From NCBI GenBank assembly GCA_031279825.1, contig JAITHT010000090.1, positions 1 to 64,000 on the forward strand: a DNA stretch of 64,000 nt, given 5' to 3'. The stretch is from Desulfovibrio sp. Lineage in GTDB: Bacteria > Desulfobacterota > Desulfovibrionia > Desulfovibrionales > Desulfovibrionaceae. The notes beneath the pieces were generated by a model that saw nothing but the letters and a program-made list of their open reading frames with translations, ran no database searches and was not told the DNA's origin. A program made the position numbers and the translations under genes. Of this stretch, positions 1 to 8,520 are shown in pieces. How positions within the stretch are numbered: position 1 is the first letter of the stretch; every line of letters begins with the position of its first letter.

Positions 1-126
1 CCGAACATGGCGCATTTCACCCATTTGGAAGACGTCTTCATGACCTACAGAAAGGTCATCAAAACGCACGAAATCGCCAGCACGTCGGAAAGCGACGACT
101 GGCGCGCAATGTCCACCCAATCCTGA
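1..126 (+). CDS. C-terminal end of an unidentified protein (partial at window edge)
   Basis: The first frame is open from base 1 to a TGA at 124-126 and gives 41 residues, including the segment HLEDVFMTYRKVIKTHE. The start lies outside the window. I do not recognise the family. The frame could be coincidental, but the residue composition is ordinary for protein and no better frame exists here. Confidence 0.4.
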   Translation, partial: PNMAHFTHLEDVFMTYRKVIKTHEIASTSESDDWRAMSTQS

Positions 127-288
127 TCCCAACTGGGTGAAAACCATGGAGATTCAAGATGAGAAGAAAATAGATGATCTCGCCTTTCAGCCAACTTTCC
201 CTAATGCACCTCGTTTGATTGTTTTCCTCAAAAAGGAACAGCAATCATTACGAATTATAAAAATCGAAAATATTCAGTGATCATTTAT

Positions 289-337
289 GGAAACGCTGCA
301 TAATAAAGCTTGCTTGACTTCATTATTCAGCGTTTTC
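289..337. repeat. Inverted repeat resembling MITE end sequences, upstream of acyltransferase
   Basis: Left arm GGAAACGCTGCATAATAAAG (289-308) is nearly complementary to the right arm at 318-337 (17 of 20 positions). The arm core GGAAACGCTG also occurs in the terminal inverted repeats of the MITE-like element at 34403-34595, so this may be a collapsed copy of that element. It also contains TTGACT (315-320), which could serve as a -35 element for the next gene, but no convincing -10 is seen. Confidence 0.55.
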
Positions 338-355
338 TTAAAGTGAAAATGCTCT

Positions 356-937
356 ATGACCGTGACTGAACGCATGCTGTTGCAGTGGGAGGAATGCTGG
401 CGTTGCCTCTGGGGCTGGATACCCGGCGGTCTGGGCAGCCTTCTGCGGATGTTGCTGTACCGTCACCTCTTTGCCGGGGCCGGTCCTTTTCGTTCAGGCG
501 TGGGCGTTGTGGTACAGGGGTTCAGACATATCCGGCTGGGCAGGGGGGTAGGGCTTAACCGCTATTCTTCCCTATACGCGGCGCGTGGAAAGATATCGTT
601 GGGAGACAACGTTTTTTTGGGTGACTTTTCTTCCGTCAACGCCAATGACGCGGAAATCTCCATCGGCAGCAATGTGGCCATCGGCCCCATGAGCCTCATT
701 CAGGGGGCGAACCATACTTTCGATCGCCTGGATATTCCCATTGTGCGCCAGGGGCATCAGCCTTCACGCGTAATTATTGAGGATGACGTCTGGATCGCGG
801 CCCACTGCGTCATTCTTCCGGGCGCTCACATCCGTTCCGGCGCTGTTGTCGCCGCGGGCGCCGTGGTCACCGGCGAAGTGCCCGAAAATACCGTGGTCGG
901 CGGCGTTCCGGCCAAGGTGCTGCGGCATCGCGGTTGA
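356..937 (+). CDS. Hexapeptide-repeat (left-handed beta-helix) O-acyltransferase
   Basis: Predicted 193-residue acyltransferase of the maltose/galactoside O-acetyltransferase and WbbJ type, transferring an acyl (usually acetyl) group to a sugar. The N-terminal ~50 residues are hydrophobic and aromatic. From about residue 55 imperfect hexapeptide turns of the [LIV]G[DS]N form follow (LGDNVFLGD, IGSNVAIGP). The family's catalytic-loop His lies in GANHTFDRLDIPI, and the protein ends with the usual VVGGVPAKVLR. The start at 356 lacks a clear ribosome site; M7 (374) is an alternative. It converges on clpB. The substrate is unknown; surface polysaccharide modification is the likeliest role. Confidence 0.8.
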   Translation: MTVTERMLLQWEECWRCLWGWIPGGLGSLLRMLLYRHLFAGAGPFRSGVGVVVQGFRHIRLGRGVGLNRYSSLYAARGKISLGDNVFLGDFSSVNANDAEISIGSNVAIGPMSLIQGANHTFDRLDIPIVRQGHQPSRVIIEDDVWIAAHCVILPGAHIRSGAVVAAGAVVTGEVPENTVVGGVPAKVLRHRG

Positions 938-1027
938 CATAAAGTTCCAACAAGTCGGCAAGCGGGCTCATAGCCATTGCAGGAATGGGGAAAGACGGCT
1001 GTTCCCTGAAAAAAGCGGAACCTTTAT

Positions 1028-1264
1028 CATCAGAACTTCCTTTGTGGTCTGAAATCCCGGCCGCAAGGCCATATAGCCCCGACCCCGCCCTGAAGGGCTT
1101 CGGTTTTTTTCCCGGAAAGGACGCAGCCGGGCTTTTGCCCGGCGCGGACTGGGGGGCATGGGGGGCGCGAGTCCCACAGTCTGAGCTGAAAGCTCGGGAG
1201 GGGGCCAAACCCCTCCCAAGCGCGAGACGCGGAGGCCCGAAGGGCTTCGCTGCCTTATTTGGAT
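1028..1264 (-). repeat. Structured start/stop-codon repeat, copy 1 (long form)
   Basis: 237-bp copy on the minus strand. Its upstream end overlaps the 3' end of clpB: the final Ser-Lys codons and TAA stop of ClpB (1255-1263) fall in the repeat motif ATCCAAATGAGG, here ATCCAAATAAGG. Its downstream end is AAAGGAAGTTCTGATG (ATG at 1030-1028). It contains the CTTGGGAGGGG / CCCCTCCCGAG hairpin and the extra module with the GCCGGGC-AAAA-GCCCGGC hairpin shared only with copy 7. The gene beyond it is convergent, so only a 20-codon frame (1030 to 968) follows the ATG. Confidence 0.92.
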
Positions 1265-3867
1265 GCGCCCGTCTCAAAGATCAGTTGTCCCTCTTTAAGG
1301 ATGCATGCTATACTTTGGCCGTCTCGCACCTTGCCGGAGATCAAGGATTTTGCCAACGGAGTTTCCAGATGTTGCTGGATATAGCGGCGCAAGGGGCGCG
1401 CGCCGTATACCGGATCATAGGCGGCTTTGGCGATGCATTCCTTGGCCTCGCGACTGACGCTGACGGTGATTTTACGTTCCTCAAGACGCTTGTGCAGACG
1501 CTGGATAAGCAGCTCTACAATGCTGACGATCTGTTCAAGCATCAAGGGCTTGAAAATGACGATTTCATCCACGCGGTTCAGGAATTCCGGACGAAAATGC
1601 GCCCGTAGTTCCTGCATGGCCTGATCGAGCGCGCCGTCCTTGAATTCTCCAATATCGCTGATCCCCTCAAGCATGGCTGAGGAGCCGATGTTCGAAGTCA
1701 TGATGATAATGCTGTTGCGAAAATCCACCGTCCTGCCCTGGCTGTCAGTCAGGCGGCCGTCATCCAGGATTTGCAGCAGGGCGTTGAACACGTCCGGATG
1801 AGCTTTTTCCACCTCGTCAAAGAGCACGACGCTGTAAGGCTTGCGTCTGACAGCTTCGGTAAGCTGCCCTCCTTCGTCATACCCCACATAGCCGGGAGGG
1901 GCGCCTATGAGCCTGGATACGGCGTGTTTTTCCATGTATTCGCTCATGTCCAGGCGGACCATGTTGTCTTCCGTATCAAAGAGGGACTGGGCCAGAGCCT
2001 TGCATAATTCCGTCTTGCCGACTCCGGTGGGCCCCAAAAAAATAAAGGAGCCTATGGGACGCCCCTGATCGGACAAACCGGCGCGGGAACGGAGAACCGC
2101 CTCGGAGACGGCCGTGACGGCGCCGTCCTGTCCCACCACGCGCCTGTGCAGCATTTCGGGCAGGCGCAACAGTTTTTCCCGTTCCGACTCCAACAGCCGG
2201 GTAACGGGAATACCGGTCCAGCGGGCCACAACTTCCGCCACATCGTCGGGGCGCACCTCTTCCTTGAGGAGGCGGGAGGCATCTTCCGTATCGCCGTTCT
2301 TTTCCTCTTCCGCCAGTTCCTTTTCCAGCCGCTGCAGAACGCCGTATTTCAGTTCGGCAGCCTTGTTCAGGTCATAGGCTCGTTCGGCTTCTTCCATGTG
2401 GCGGCGAGTTCGTTCGATATTCTCTTTCAGGGCGCGGACACGGTTGATGCCGTTTTTTTCCTTTTCCCATTGTCCTTGCAGCGCGGCATGCTTGGCGCGC
2501 AGGCTTTCCAGCTCATTTTCCAATTTTTCAAGACGTTCGCGCGAGGCGGCGTCGTTTTCGCGGCGCAGAGCTTCGCGTTCAATTTCCAACTGCATTATCT
2601 TGCGGCCGGTTTCATCAAGATCTGTGGGCAGAGAATCTATTTCCGTACGGATCATGGCCGCCGCTTCGTCAATGAGGTCGATGGCCTTGTCGGGCAGTTG
2701 CCGATCGCTGATATAGCGGGCGGAAAGAGAAACGGCCTCGACGACGGCGGCATCGGTGATGCGCACCCCGTGGTGCAGTTCAAAACGTTCACGTAGTCCG
2801 CGAAGAATGGATATGGCGTCTTCCTGCGAGGGTTCTTCCACGAGCAGGGGTTGAAAGCGCCGTTCCAGGGCCGGATCTTTTTCAATATATTTCCGGTATT
2901 CATCCAGGGTAGTGGCTCCGATGCAGTGCAGTTCCCCTCTGGCCAGCATCGGCTTGAGCAGGTTGCCCGCATCCATGGCGCCGTCACCGCGGCCCGCGCC
3001 CACGATGGTGTGCAGTTCGTCAATAAACAGCAGAATCCGGCCGCTTGAGGTCTGCACTTCTTTGAGTACGGCCTTGAGGCGCTCTTCAAACTCGCCCCTG
3101 TATTTGGCGCCGGCGATAAGAGAGCCCATATCGAGGGCGTAAAGCATTTTGTCTTTGAGGCCTTCCGGTACGTCACCGTTCAGGATGCGGTGCGCCAACC
3201 CTTCAACGATGGCTGTTTTTCCCACTCCGGCTTCACCGATAAGTACCGGATTATTTTTGGTGCGTCGGGAGAGGATGCGAATGGAGCGCCGGATTTCGGC
3301 GTCGCGTCCGATGACCGGGTCCAGTTTTCCCCTGCGCGCTTCTTCTACCAAATCCCGACCGAATTTGTCCAAGGCTTCGTAGGTATCTTCAGGATGTTGC
3401 GAAGTGACGCGCTGCGAGCCGCGCAGTTGGTTCATGGCCGCGAGAACTTTATCTCTGGTCAAAGCAAACTGCCGGTTTACCCGGCCAAGAATGCAGGCAG
3501 GCAACTCCGCGGCCATTTCACAGAAAATATGTTCAACGCTGACGAAGTCGTCTTTCATGCGTACGGCCGCTTCATGCGCGCGGATCAGCATCTGGTGCAG
3601 CCGGGGACTGACCGCAAGCTGGGCGTTTTGCGCGCCGGGGCCGCTTACCGACGGCAATTTGCCGAGTTCCTGTTCAAGGGCGGCGGTGTAATCTTTGGGC
3701 GCTATTCCGGCTTTTTCCAGCAGGCGCGGAGCCAGACCTCCTTCCTGAGTGGCCAGGGCCAGGGCGAGATGCTCGGCGTCCACCTGCTGATGGCCCATGC
3801 GTAACGCCAGATCCTGAGCTGCCAGAACAGCCTGCTGCGATTTTTCCGTAAAGCGTTTCATATCCAT
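1255..3867 (-). CDS. clpB: ClpB protein disaggregase
   Basis: 870-residue hexameric AAA+ disaggregase that works with DnaK/DnaJ to resolubilise aggregated proteins in the cytoplasm. In order: Clp N domain (~1-145), AAA-1 with Walker A GEAGVGKT (~210), Glu/Arg-rich coiled M domain (~400-520), and AAA-2 with Walker A GPTGVGKT (~611) and Walker [11 protein letters not shown]. Length is normal. The start has GAGAGGTG upstream. It lies 84 bp downstream of the co-directional dnaJ-type gene and has its own heat-shock-like promoter at 3892-3918. The last codons (ASK-stop) come from repeat copy 1. Confidence 0.98.
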   Translation of the reverse strand: MDMKRFTEKSQQAVLAAQDLALRMGHQQVDAEHLALALATQEGGLAPRLLEKAGIAPKDYTAALEQELGKLPSVSGPGAQNAQLAVSPRLHQMLIRAHEAAVRMKDDFVSVEHIFCEMAAELPACILGRVNRQFALTRDKVLAAMNQLRGSQRVTSQHPEDTYEALDKFGRDLVEEARRGKLDPVIGRDAEIRRSIRILSRRTKNNPVLIGEAGVGKTAIVEGLAHRILNGDVPEGLKDKMLYALDMGSLIAGAKYRGEFEERLKAVLKEVQTSSGRILLFIDELHTIVGAGRGDGAMDAGNLLKPMLARGELHCIGATTLDEYRKYIEKDPALERRFQPLLVEEPSQEDAISILRGLRERFELHHGVRITDAAVVEAVSLSARYISDRQLPDKAIDLIDEAAAMIRTEIDSLPTDLDETGRKIMQLEIEREALRRENDAASRERLEKLENELESLRAKHAALQGQWEKEKNGINRVRALKENIERTRRHMEEAERAYDLNKAAELKYGVLQRLEKELAEEEKNGDTEDASRLLKEEVRPDDVAEVVARWTGIPVTRLLESEREKLLRLPEMLHRRVVGQDGAVTAVSEAVLRSRAGLSDQGRPIGSFIFLGPTGVGKTELCKALAQSLFDTEDNMVRLDMSEYMEKHAVSRLIGAPPGYVGYDEGGQLTEAVRRKPYSVVLFDEVEKAHPDVFNALLQILDDGRLTDSQGRTVDFRNSIIIMTSNIGSSAMLEGISDIGEFKDGALDQAMQELRAHFRPEFLNRVDEIVIFKPLMLEQIVSIVELLIQRLHKRLEERKITVSVSREAKECIAKAAYDPVYGARPLRRYIQQHLETPLAKSLISGKVRDGQSIACILKEGQLIFETGASK

Positions 3868-3891
3868 GATGCACCTCTCAACACGGGATTC

Positions 3892-3918
3892 TTTTTGGGG
3901 ATAATAGCGTTCCGCAAG
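3892..3918 (-). promoter_or_regulatory. Possible sigma-32 (heat-shock) promoter of clpB
   Basis: On the minus strand CTTGCGG is followed after 11 bp by CCCCAAAA, close to the RpoH pattern CTTGAAA-N11-16-CCCCATNT. It ends 25 bp before the clpB ATG, in the dnaJ-clpB gap, and fits a heat-shock chaperone gene. The -35 is imperfect; assignment is by eye. Confidence 0.5.
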
Positions 3919-3951
3919 TATTCATGCATTATTTCATATAGATATGCGCCG

Positions 3952-4902
3952 TCATTCCGCGCTTTTTTTCGCGGCGGATATGTCTCGCAGATTCTCCCAC
4001 AGGGATTTGGCTTCAGGGTCGGCGGGGGCGGTAATGTCTATGACAATGCGGACGAGTTGATCCCCTTTGTTTTTGCCGCTGCCCAGGCCTTTGTCACGAA
4101 GGCGCAGTTTTTTGCCGCTGCCTGTGCCCGGCGCGACGGCAAGCTCCACCTTGCCGGACAGGGTCGGAACAGTGGCTTTGCAGCCAAGGGCCGCATCCCA
4201 GGGGGCAAGATGCAGATCGTAAATGACGTCTTCATCATCCAGAAGAAAATCAGGGTGAGCCTGGATGCTCACTTTCAGATACATGTCGCCCGCCGGTCCG
4301 CCGCCCGCGCTGGATTCCCCCTGCCCGGAAAGGCGGATGCGCGCTCCGTTTTTCACTCCCGGCGGGATGTTCACTTCAAGCGAACGGGGCGGGGTTCCAT
4401 GTACGCCTGTAAGGCTCAGATTTTTTTTGCCGCCGAGAAACGCCTCTTCCAGAGAAAGGGAGAGGCTGGTTTCGATATCCCGCCCTTTACGGGGCTGCCG
4501 AGAAAAAGAATTGAACGCGCCGCTTTCAAAAGGAGAGCCGCCGAAGCCCCGGCCGCCGCCGAACAGGGTTTCAAAAAAATCGCTGAAACCGGAGGCGTTG
4601 CAATTCCCGCCGGAACCGCCGAATTCGAAGCGTACGTTATCGAATCCCGGCGGACGCTGGAAATTCTGCCCGTTTTGCCAGTTGGGGCCGAGTTGATCGT
4701 AAAGTTTGCGCTTTTCCGGATCTTTGAGCACTTCATGGGCTTCGTTGATGTCCTTGAAGCGCTCCTCGGCCTTTGCGTCATTCTGGTTCAAGTCGGGATG
4801 ATATTTTTTGGCCAGCTTTTTATAGGCCTTGCCGATTTCATCCGCGGAGGCGTCTTTGCCGACGCCCAGTGTTTTATAATAATCCTTATATTGCACGCTC
4901 AT
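3952..4902 (-). CDS. cbpA: DnaJ-class co-chaperone without zinc finger (CbpA type)
   Basis: 316 residues. The N-terminal J domain (~5-70) has the HPD tripeptide (KKYHPDLN) that stimulates DnaK ATPase. A Gly/Phe-rich linker follows (~75-130, [11 protein letters not shown]), then the two beta-sandwich C-terminal substrate-binding domains (~140-300). The CxxCxGxG zinc-finger repeats of canonical DnaJ are absent, which points to CbpA/DjlA-like class II. The start has AAGGAGAG nine bases upstream. It precedes clpB on the same strand, so the two likely form a disaggregation unit with DnaK encoded at 32122-34023. Confidence 0.92.
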   Translation of the reverse strand: MSVQYKDYYKTLGVGKDASADEIGKAYKKLAKKYHPDLNQNDAKAEERFKDINEAHEVLKDPEKRKLYDQLGPNWQNGQNFQRPPGFDNVRFEFGGSGGNCNASGFSDFFETLFGGGRGFGGSPFESGAFNSFSRQPRKGRDIETSLSLSLEEAFLGGKKNLSLTGVHGTPPRSLEVNIPPGVKNGARIRLSGQGESSAGGGPAGDMYLKVSIQAHPDFLLDDEDVIYDLHLAPWDAALGCKATVPTLSGKVELAVAPGTGSGKKLRLRDKGLGSGKNKGDQLVRIVIDITAPADPEAKSLWENLRDISAAKKSAE

Positions 4903-4964
4903 GCCTTGTACTCTCCTTCGCGATCAGGCAGGGGAACGGGTCAGTTCCGATCCTGTCTGTTGCA

Positions 4965-4992
4965 AAAGTAATGCCCATTCGGTAAGAGTCAA
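4965..4992 (-). promoter_or_regulatory. Possible sigma-70 promoter of cbpA
   Basis: Minus-strand TTGACT (4992-4987) and TACTTT (4970-4965) are separated by 16 bp, about 60 bp before the cbpA start. Spacing and hexamers are near consensus; by-eye call. Confidence 0.45.
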
Positions 4993-5058
4993 GCACGCGC
5001 GGCGGTTGCCATGCGGCGCGATGACAATCACGATGAGAGCAAAGCGTACGGCAATTTT

Positions 5059-5227
5059 ATCCAAATGAGGTAGCGACGCCCTTCATGGCTTCGCGTCTCG
5101 CGCTCGGGAGGGGTCCCAACCCCTCCCGAGCTATTCCGCCCCGGAAAGAAACCGAAGCCCTTCAGGGCGGGGTCGGGGCTATATGGCCTTGCGGCCGGGG
5201 TTTCAGACCACAAAGGAAGTTCTGATG
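5059..5227 (+). repeat. Structured start-codon repeat, copy 2 (standard form)
   Basis: 169-bp plus-strand copy that runs from ATCCAAATGAGG to AAAGGAAGTTCTGATG. The terminal ATG (5225-5227) is the probable start codon of the deacetylase gene and AAGGAAG (5213-5219) its ribosome site. The central CTCGGGAGGGG / CCCCTCCCGAG 11-bp hairpin is perfect. The first hairpin (GCCCTTCATGGC) is degraded relative to other copies. It fills most of the 322-bp space between cbpA and the deacetylase. Confidence 0.93.
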
Positions 5228-6337
5228 ATGCAAGCCTCCGCGGCAAAGAGCCTCCCTGTGCTCATGCACCACTACGTCAATGACAGCCCCGGCGCCATAA
5301 CCGTTTCTCCGAGCCTCTTTGAAGAGCATTGCCGCATTATGGCGGAAGAAGGTTGGCGGGGAGTCGATCTGGCCGAAGCGGAGGAGTTTTTTCTGCACGG
5401 TCGCGCCTTGCCGGAAAAATCGCTGCTGGTAAGCTTTGATGACGGCTTTCTGGATAACTGTCTGTACGCTTTGCCCGTTTTGCGCGCGTACGGGCATAAG
5501 GCCGTGGTTTTCGCCGTTGCGAACAGGCTGGAAGCCGCTGATGCGCCGCGGGTGCCCATAGAGGACCTATTGGCGGGAAAATTGAAGGATATGCCGCAGG
5601 TGAGGAGGCCGATACGGGAGGATGCCCTTGGCTTCGCCATTCGTAAGGATATTTTTTGCAACCGGCCCGAAGTCCGGGCCATGGAAGAAAGCGGAGTCAT
5701 TGCCGTGGCCTCGCACTCGCGTGGGCATTTCGGCGTATTTGCGGGGCCGGAGTTCACCGGCTTCGCCGCGCCCGGCGATCAGAAACGCACCTTTTATCTG
5801 ACGGAACACGGCCATTTCTGGGGCTTGCCCGCTTTTCGGGTTGTTCCCGGCTTGCGGCACCGGGCCTTTCTGCCCAACCCGGATCTGCTGGAGGGCATCC
5901 GCCGTCTTGTGCCGCAATCCGATGCCGAGGCGCTGGCCTTTTTTGCCTCGGCTGGGAACCTGCGGGAATTGCAGGCGCTGGCAAAGAGTTTTGCCGGCAA
6001 TATGGGGCGTTTTGAGGACGATACCGAACGCCGCGATCGTATGTGGCGGGAAATAGCCGGGGGCAAAGAGGATCTTGAATCCGTTCTTGGCCACAGTCTG
6101 CGAAGTTTCGCCTGGCCTTGGGGAAAATATTGTCCGGAGGCCGAGGCCTTGGCTCGGGAAGCGGGGTTTTCCCTTCTCTTCACCACCGGGGAGGGCCCGA
6201 ACCCGCCGTTGCGGACCCCACGCATATGCCGCTTTAAAGCGAAAAGCAAGAGCGGCGCTTGGCTGATCAGCCGCCTGCGTGTGTATTCCCGCCCGTTGAT
6301 CGGAGCCGCTTATGCGCGTTTGCGCAATCTGTTTTAG
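5225..6337 (+). CDS. Polysaccharide deacetylase (NodB/CE4) family protein
   Basis: 370-residue carbohydrate esterase family 4 protein, predicted to remove N- or O-acetyl groups from a surface glycan. The metal-binding motif 1 is SFDDGFLDN (~70), motif 2 is HSRGH (~164), and a late WPWGKY motif (~296) matches the family. No signal peptide is visible, so it may act on a cytoplasmic or lipid-linked precursor. The ATG and ribosome site belong to repeat copy 2. Reading the frame further upstream would add 14 residues translated from the repeat (ending TTKEVL), which I judge an artefact. Acts alone; neighbours are convergent. Confidence 0.85.
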   Translation: MMQASAAKSLPVLMHHYVNDSPGAITVSPSLFEEHCRIMAEEGWRGVDLAEAEEFFLHGRALPEKSLLVSFDDGFLDNCLYALPVLRAYGHKAVVFAVANRLEAADAPRVPIEDLLAGKLKDMPQVRRPIREDALGFAIRKDIFCNRPEVRAMEESGVIAVASHSRGHFGVFAGPEFTGFAAPGDQKRTFYLTEHGHFWGLPAFRVVPGLRHRAFLPNPDLLEGIRRLVPQSDAEALAFFASAGNLRELQALAKSFAGNMGRFEDDTERRDRMWREIAGGKEDLESVLGHSLRSFAWPWGKYCPEAEALAREAGFSLLFTTGEGPNPPLRTPRICRFKAKSKSGAWLISRLRVYSRPLIGAAYARLRNLF

Positions 6338-6381
6338 CGCGTTTTCATTTCGGAACTTCCTTTTGCGGCGATGGCTCCGCG

Positions 6382-7041
6382 CTACGAGACGATCATCCCG
6401 TCCGCCATCCTGACCACGCGCTCCGAGCGTTGGGCAAACTCGTCATTATGCGTCACCATGACGACAGTCAGTCCGTCTTTGTTCAATTCATGCAGAAAAT
6501 CGATAATCGAGGTTCCCGTCGCGAAATCAAGGCTGCCGGTCGGTTCGTCGGCGAACAGCACGTTTGCGCCGCGCGCCAGCGCGCGGGCGATGGCCACGCG
6601 CTGCTGTTCCCCGCCCGACAGCCTGCCCGGACGCGAATCCTCCTTATGCTCCAGTCCGACCCGTTTGAGCATATTCCTTGCGGCGGAGATTTGCCGCGCG
6701 TTTACCGGAGACAGACGGTTGCAGAACGGCAGCAGCACGTTTTCCAGGGCGGACAGATGGGGTAGGAGGTGATGCTGCTGGAACACCACGGCGAAATCGT
6801 TGCCGCGCAGACTGTTTCGCCGACTTTCAGAGGCGGCGCGTATGTCCAGGCCGCGGAACATGATCGATCCGGAATCCGCTTTGATGAGAGAAGAAAGGAT
6901 GTGCAGCAGGGTGGATTTTCCTGAACCCGAACGGCCGACTATGCTTAAAAATTCGCCGTCGCGCACATCCAGATCAAGATGGTCCACGGCGGGTTTTTCA
7001 GTGCCGGCATAGCGTTTGATGATGGATCTGGCCTCAATCAT
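6382..7041 (-). CDS. ABC transporter ATP-binding protein (LolD/MacB type)
   Basis: 219-residue ATPase with Walker A GRSGSGKST (~36-44), Q-loop in VFQQHHLLP, signature LSGGEQQRV (~140), Walker B VLFADEPTGSLD, and the switch His in MVTHNDE. The TGSLD following Walker B is typical of the LolD/MacB/FtsE group that partners FtsX-fold permeases. GAGGT precedes the start. It lies 24 bp after the permease gene on the same strand and certainly forms a transporter with it. Substrate not deducible. Confidence 0.93.
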   Translation of the reverse strand: MIEARSIIKRYAGTEKPAVDHLDLDVRDGEFLSIVGRSGSGKSTLLHILSSLIKADSGSIMFRGLDIRAASESRRNSLRGNDFAVVFQQHHLLPHLSALENVLLPFCNRLSPVNARQISAARNMLKRVGLEHKEDSRPGRLSGGEQQRVAIARALARGANVLFADEPTGSLDFATGTSIIDFLHELNKDGLTVVMVTHNDEFAQRSERVVRMADGMIVS

Positions 7042-7065
7042 GGCCGTACCTCATGGGTATGAAAA

Positions 7066-8235
7066 TTACAGGGAGACAAGGGCTTCAGCCGGTTCGACAA
7101 GGGTAGCCCGCCATGCCGGAAAAGCGGCGGAAACCCCCGCCGTCGCGGATGAAAGCAGAATGAGCGCGGCAAGGGGCGCGGCCTCAAAGGCCAATGTCGC
7201 GCCGTTCGCCAGTTGCAGGGCGCGCAGGATATACTCGGTCATCATCTGTCCCAGGGCGTAGCCCAGCAGGCCGGCGAAAAAGCCTATCCCGACGGCCTCG
7301 GAGGAGAAGATCACGAATATGTTCGTTCTGGAAAAGCCTGTCGCGCGCATAATGCCGATTTCATGGCGGCGTTCCGCCACGGAAGAGAGCATGGACATGA
7401 CCAGCATGGCGCAGGCCGTTATCAGAATCACCAGGCTGACGGAAAAAGCGAGCGTCTGGACGAAATGCACGGTATACATGCGGCTTGCCGCGACCTGGGC
7501 CAGCGCCCGAACCTCGGTGTCCGGCATACCCGCCTGCAGTTGTTGCACGATATCGTCAATGGGGCAGCCCGAGCATAGAGCGGCGACTTCCAAAAAAGAG
7601 ATAAGCCCCTTTTTTCCGGCTATACTCTGGGCAAGATTCAGAGGGACAAAGAGCACCGCGTCGTCGTCGTTGCCGGTCGTACGGAGTACGCCGCTCAGAT
7701 GCGTCTCTTTGCCGTCCAGGGAGAGTATCTGCCCCGGAACCAGGCCGAGTTCGCGGGCGGCGGCGCTGCCGGCGATGATGTCGTCCGTGCTGCCGGGTTC
7801 GGGAAAAGCGCCTTCTATTTCCCAATAGCTTTTCAACTGAAGTTCCTGCTCCCAATCCACGCCCACCAGCGCGACGGCCCGGCCGAATATGCGGGTCATG
7901 ACGAGCAGTTTGGGGGCGACAATGGCGACGTTGGCGCGCAACGGCATCCTGTCGATGGCTCCGAGCGCTTCGTCAAGCCTGATCGGGTGTTCTTCCATCG
8001 CCACATTGCCGAGAGAGTATCCTCCATAGCTTACCTGCAATGTTTCCTGACGGGGGGTCACCAGGATATTGGCTCCATAGCTGATCAGTTTTTTTTCCAT
8101 GGAGTCGGCGATAATGCCGGACAGTTGGTAAAGCCCGTGCATGGAGGCGAGGCCGATGGTAAAAACGGCCGTGAGCGAAAGCGAACGGAGCCATTTCGCC
8201 TGTATCGCGCGAACGGGCAGGGTGAGAATGTTCAT
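7066..8235 (-). CDS. FtsX/MacB-type ABC transporter permease
   Basis: 389 residues. One N-terminal transmembrane segment (~18-38) is followed by a large periplasmic domain (~40-260). Three C-terminal transmembrane segments follow (~268-290, 315-340, 350-375), the FtsX topology. RRHEIGIMRATGFSR is the conserved coupling segment. The periplasmic domain contains ALCSGCPIDDIV, a CxxC pair unusual for MacB and reminiscent of permeases in FTR1/P19-type iron uptake loci; no iron permease lies nearby, so that link is weak. AAGGAG precedes the start. First gene of the pair with the ATPase. Confidence 0.85.
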   Translation of the reverse strand: MNILTLPVRAIQAKWLRSLSLTAVFTIGLASMHGLYQLSGIIADSMEKKLISYGANILVTPRQETLQVSYGGYSLGNVAMEEHPIRLDEALGAIDRMPLRANVAIVAPKLLVMTRIFGRAVALVGVDWEQELQLKSYWEIEGAFPEPGSTDDIIAGSAAARELGLVPGQILSLDGKETHLSGVLRTTGNDDDAVLFVPLNLAQSIAGKKGLISFLEVAALCSGCPIDDIVQQLQAGMPDTEVRALAQVAASRMYTVHFVQTLAFSVSLVILITACAMLVMSMLSSVAERRHEIGIMRATGFSRTNIFVIFSSEAVGIGFFAGLLGYALGQMMTEYILRALQLANGATLAFEAAPLAALILLSSATAGVSAAFPAWRATLVEPAEALVSL

Positions 8236-8295
8236 TTTACGCTCCTTGTGGTCGGATGCATGGGGCCTCCAGGCCGGATACAGCCCGACAACTCC

Positions 8296-8424
8296 CTACT
8301 GGCTACCACGATCCGAGTGCAGGAGCAGTCCGACAGCCGGACGTTGAAAGCGTACGGCCTTTGTCAGCGCGCTCAACACCAGTTGGGTATCCATACGCGA
8401 ATAAGTATGAACTATGGCGTCCAT
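8296..8424 (-). pseudogene. Remnant of an IS3-family transposase (OrfB, rve integrase core)
   Basis: The minus-strand frame from 8424 encodes 42 residues that include MDTQLVLSALTKAVRFQRP and end in HSDRGSQ-stop. HSDRGSQY around the second catalytic Asp is a hallmark of IS3-family DDE transposases, and the preceding segment aligns with the same region. A stop replaces the expected Tyr, and the upstream part (TYSRM directly before MDTQ) appears internally deleted. No terminal repeats or OrfA are visible. It lies in the 285-bp gap between the permease gene and fliI. Confidence 0.7.
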
Positions 8425-8520
8425 TTTTTCCAGCCTACCTCAATGCAACTCGGATACATGGCCGCATAACAAACTCCTTGTCTGGAGTCCACTATATGTA
8501 TTTATTTCAAGGACGCAACA

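Noticed and set aside
968-1030. 20-codon frame starting at the repeat copy 1 ATG
   Set aside because: No homology, ends quickly, and lies after clpB facing a convergent gene; probably incidental.
867-1277. Long antisense frames across the GC-rich repeats and genes
   Set aside because: Open frames on the opposite strand of high-GC coding DNA are common and these show no domains.
5183-5224. N-terminal extension of the deacetylase (and similar for tyrA and argJ) read through the repeat
   Set aside because: The residues (ending TTKEVL) are the same in unrelated proteins because they come from the repeat; the ATG next to AAGGAAG is the better start.
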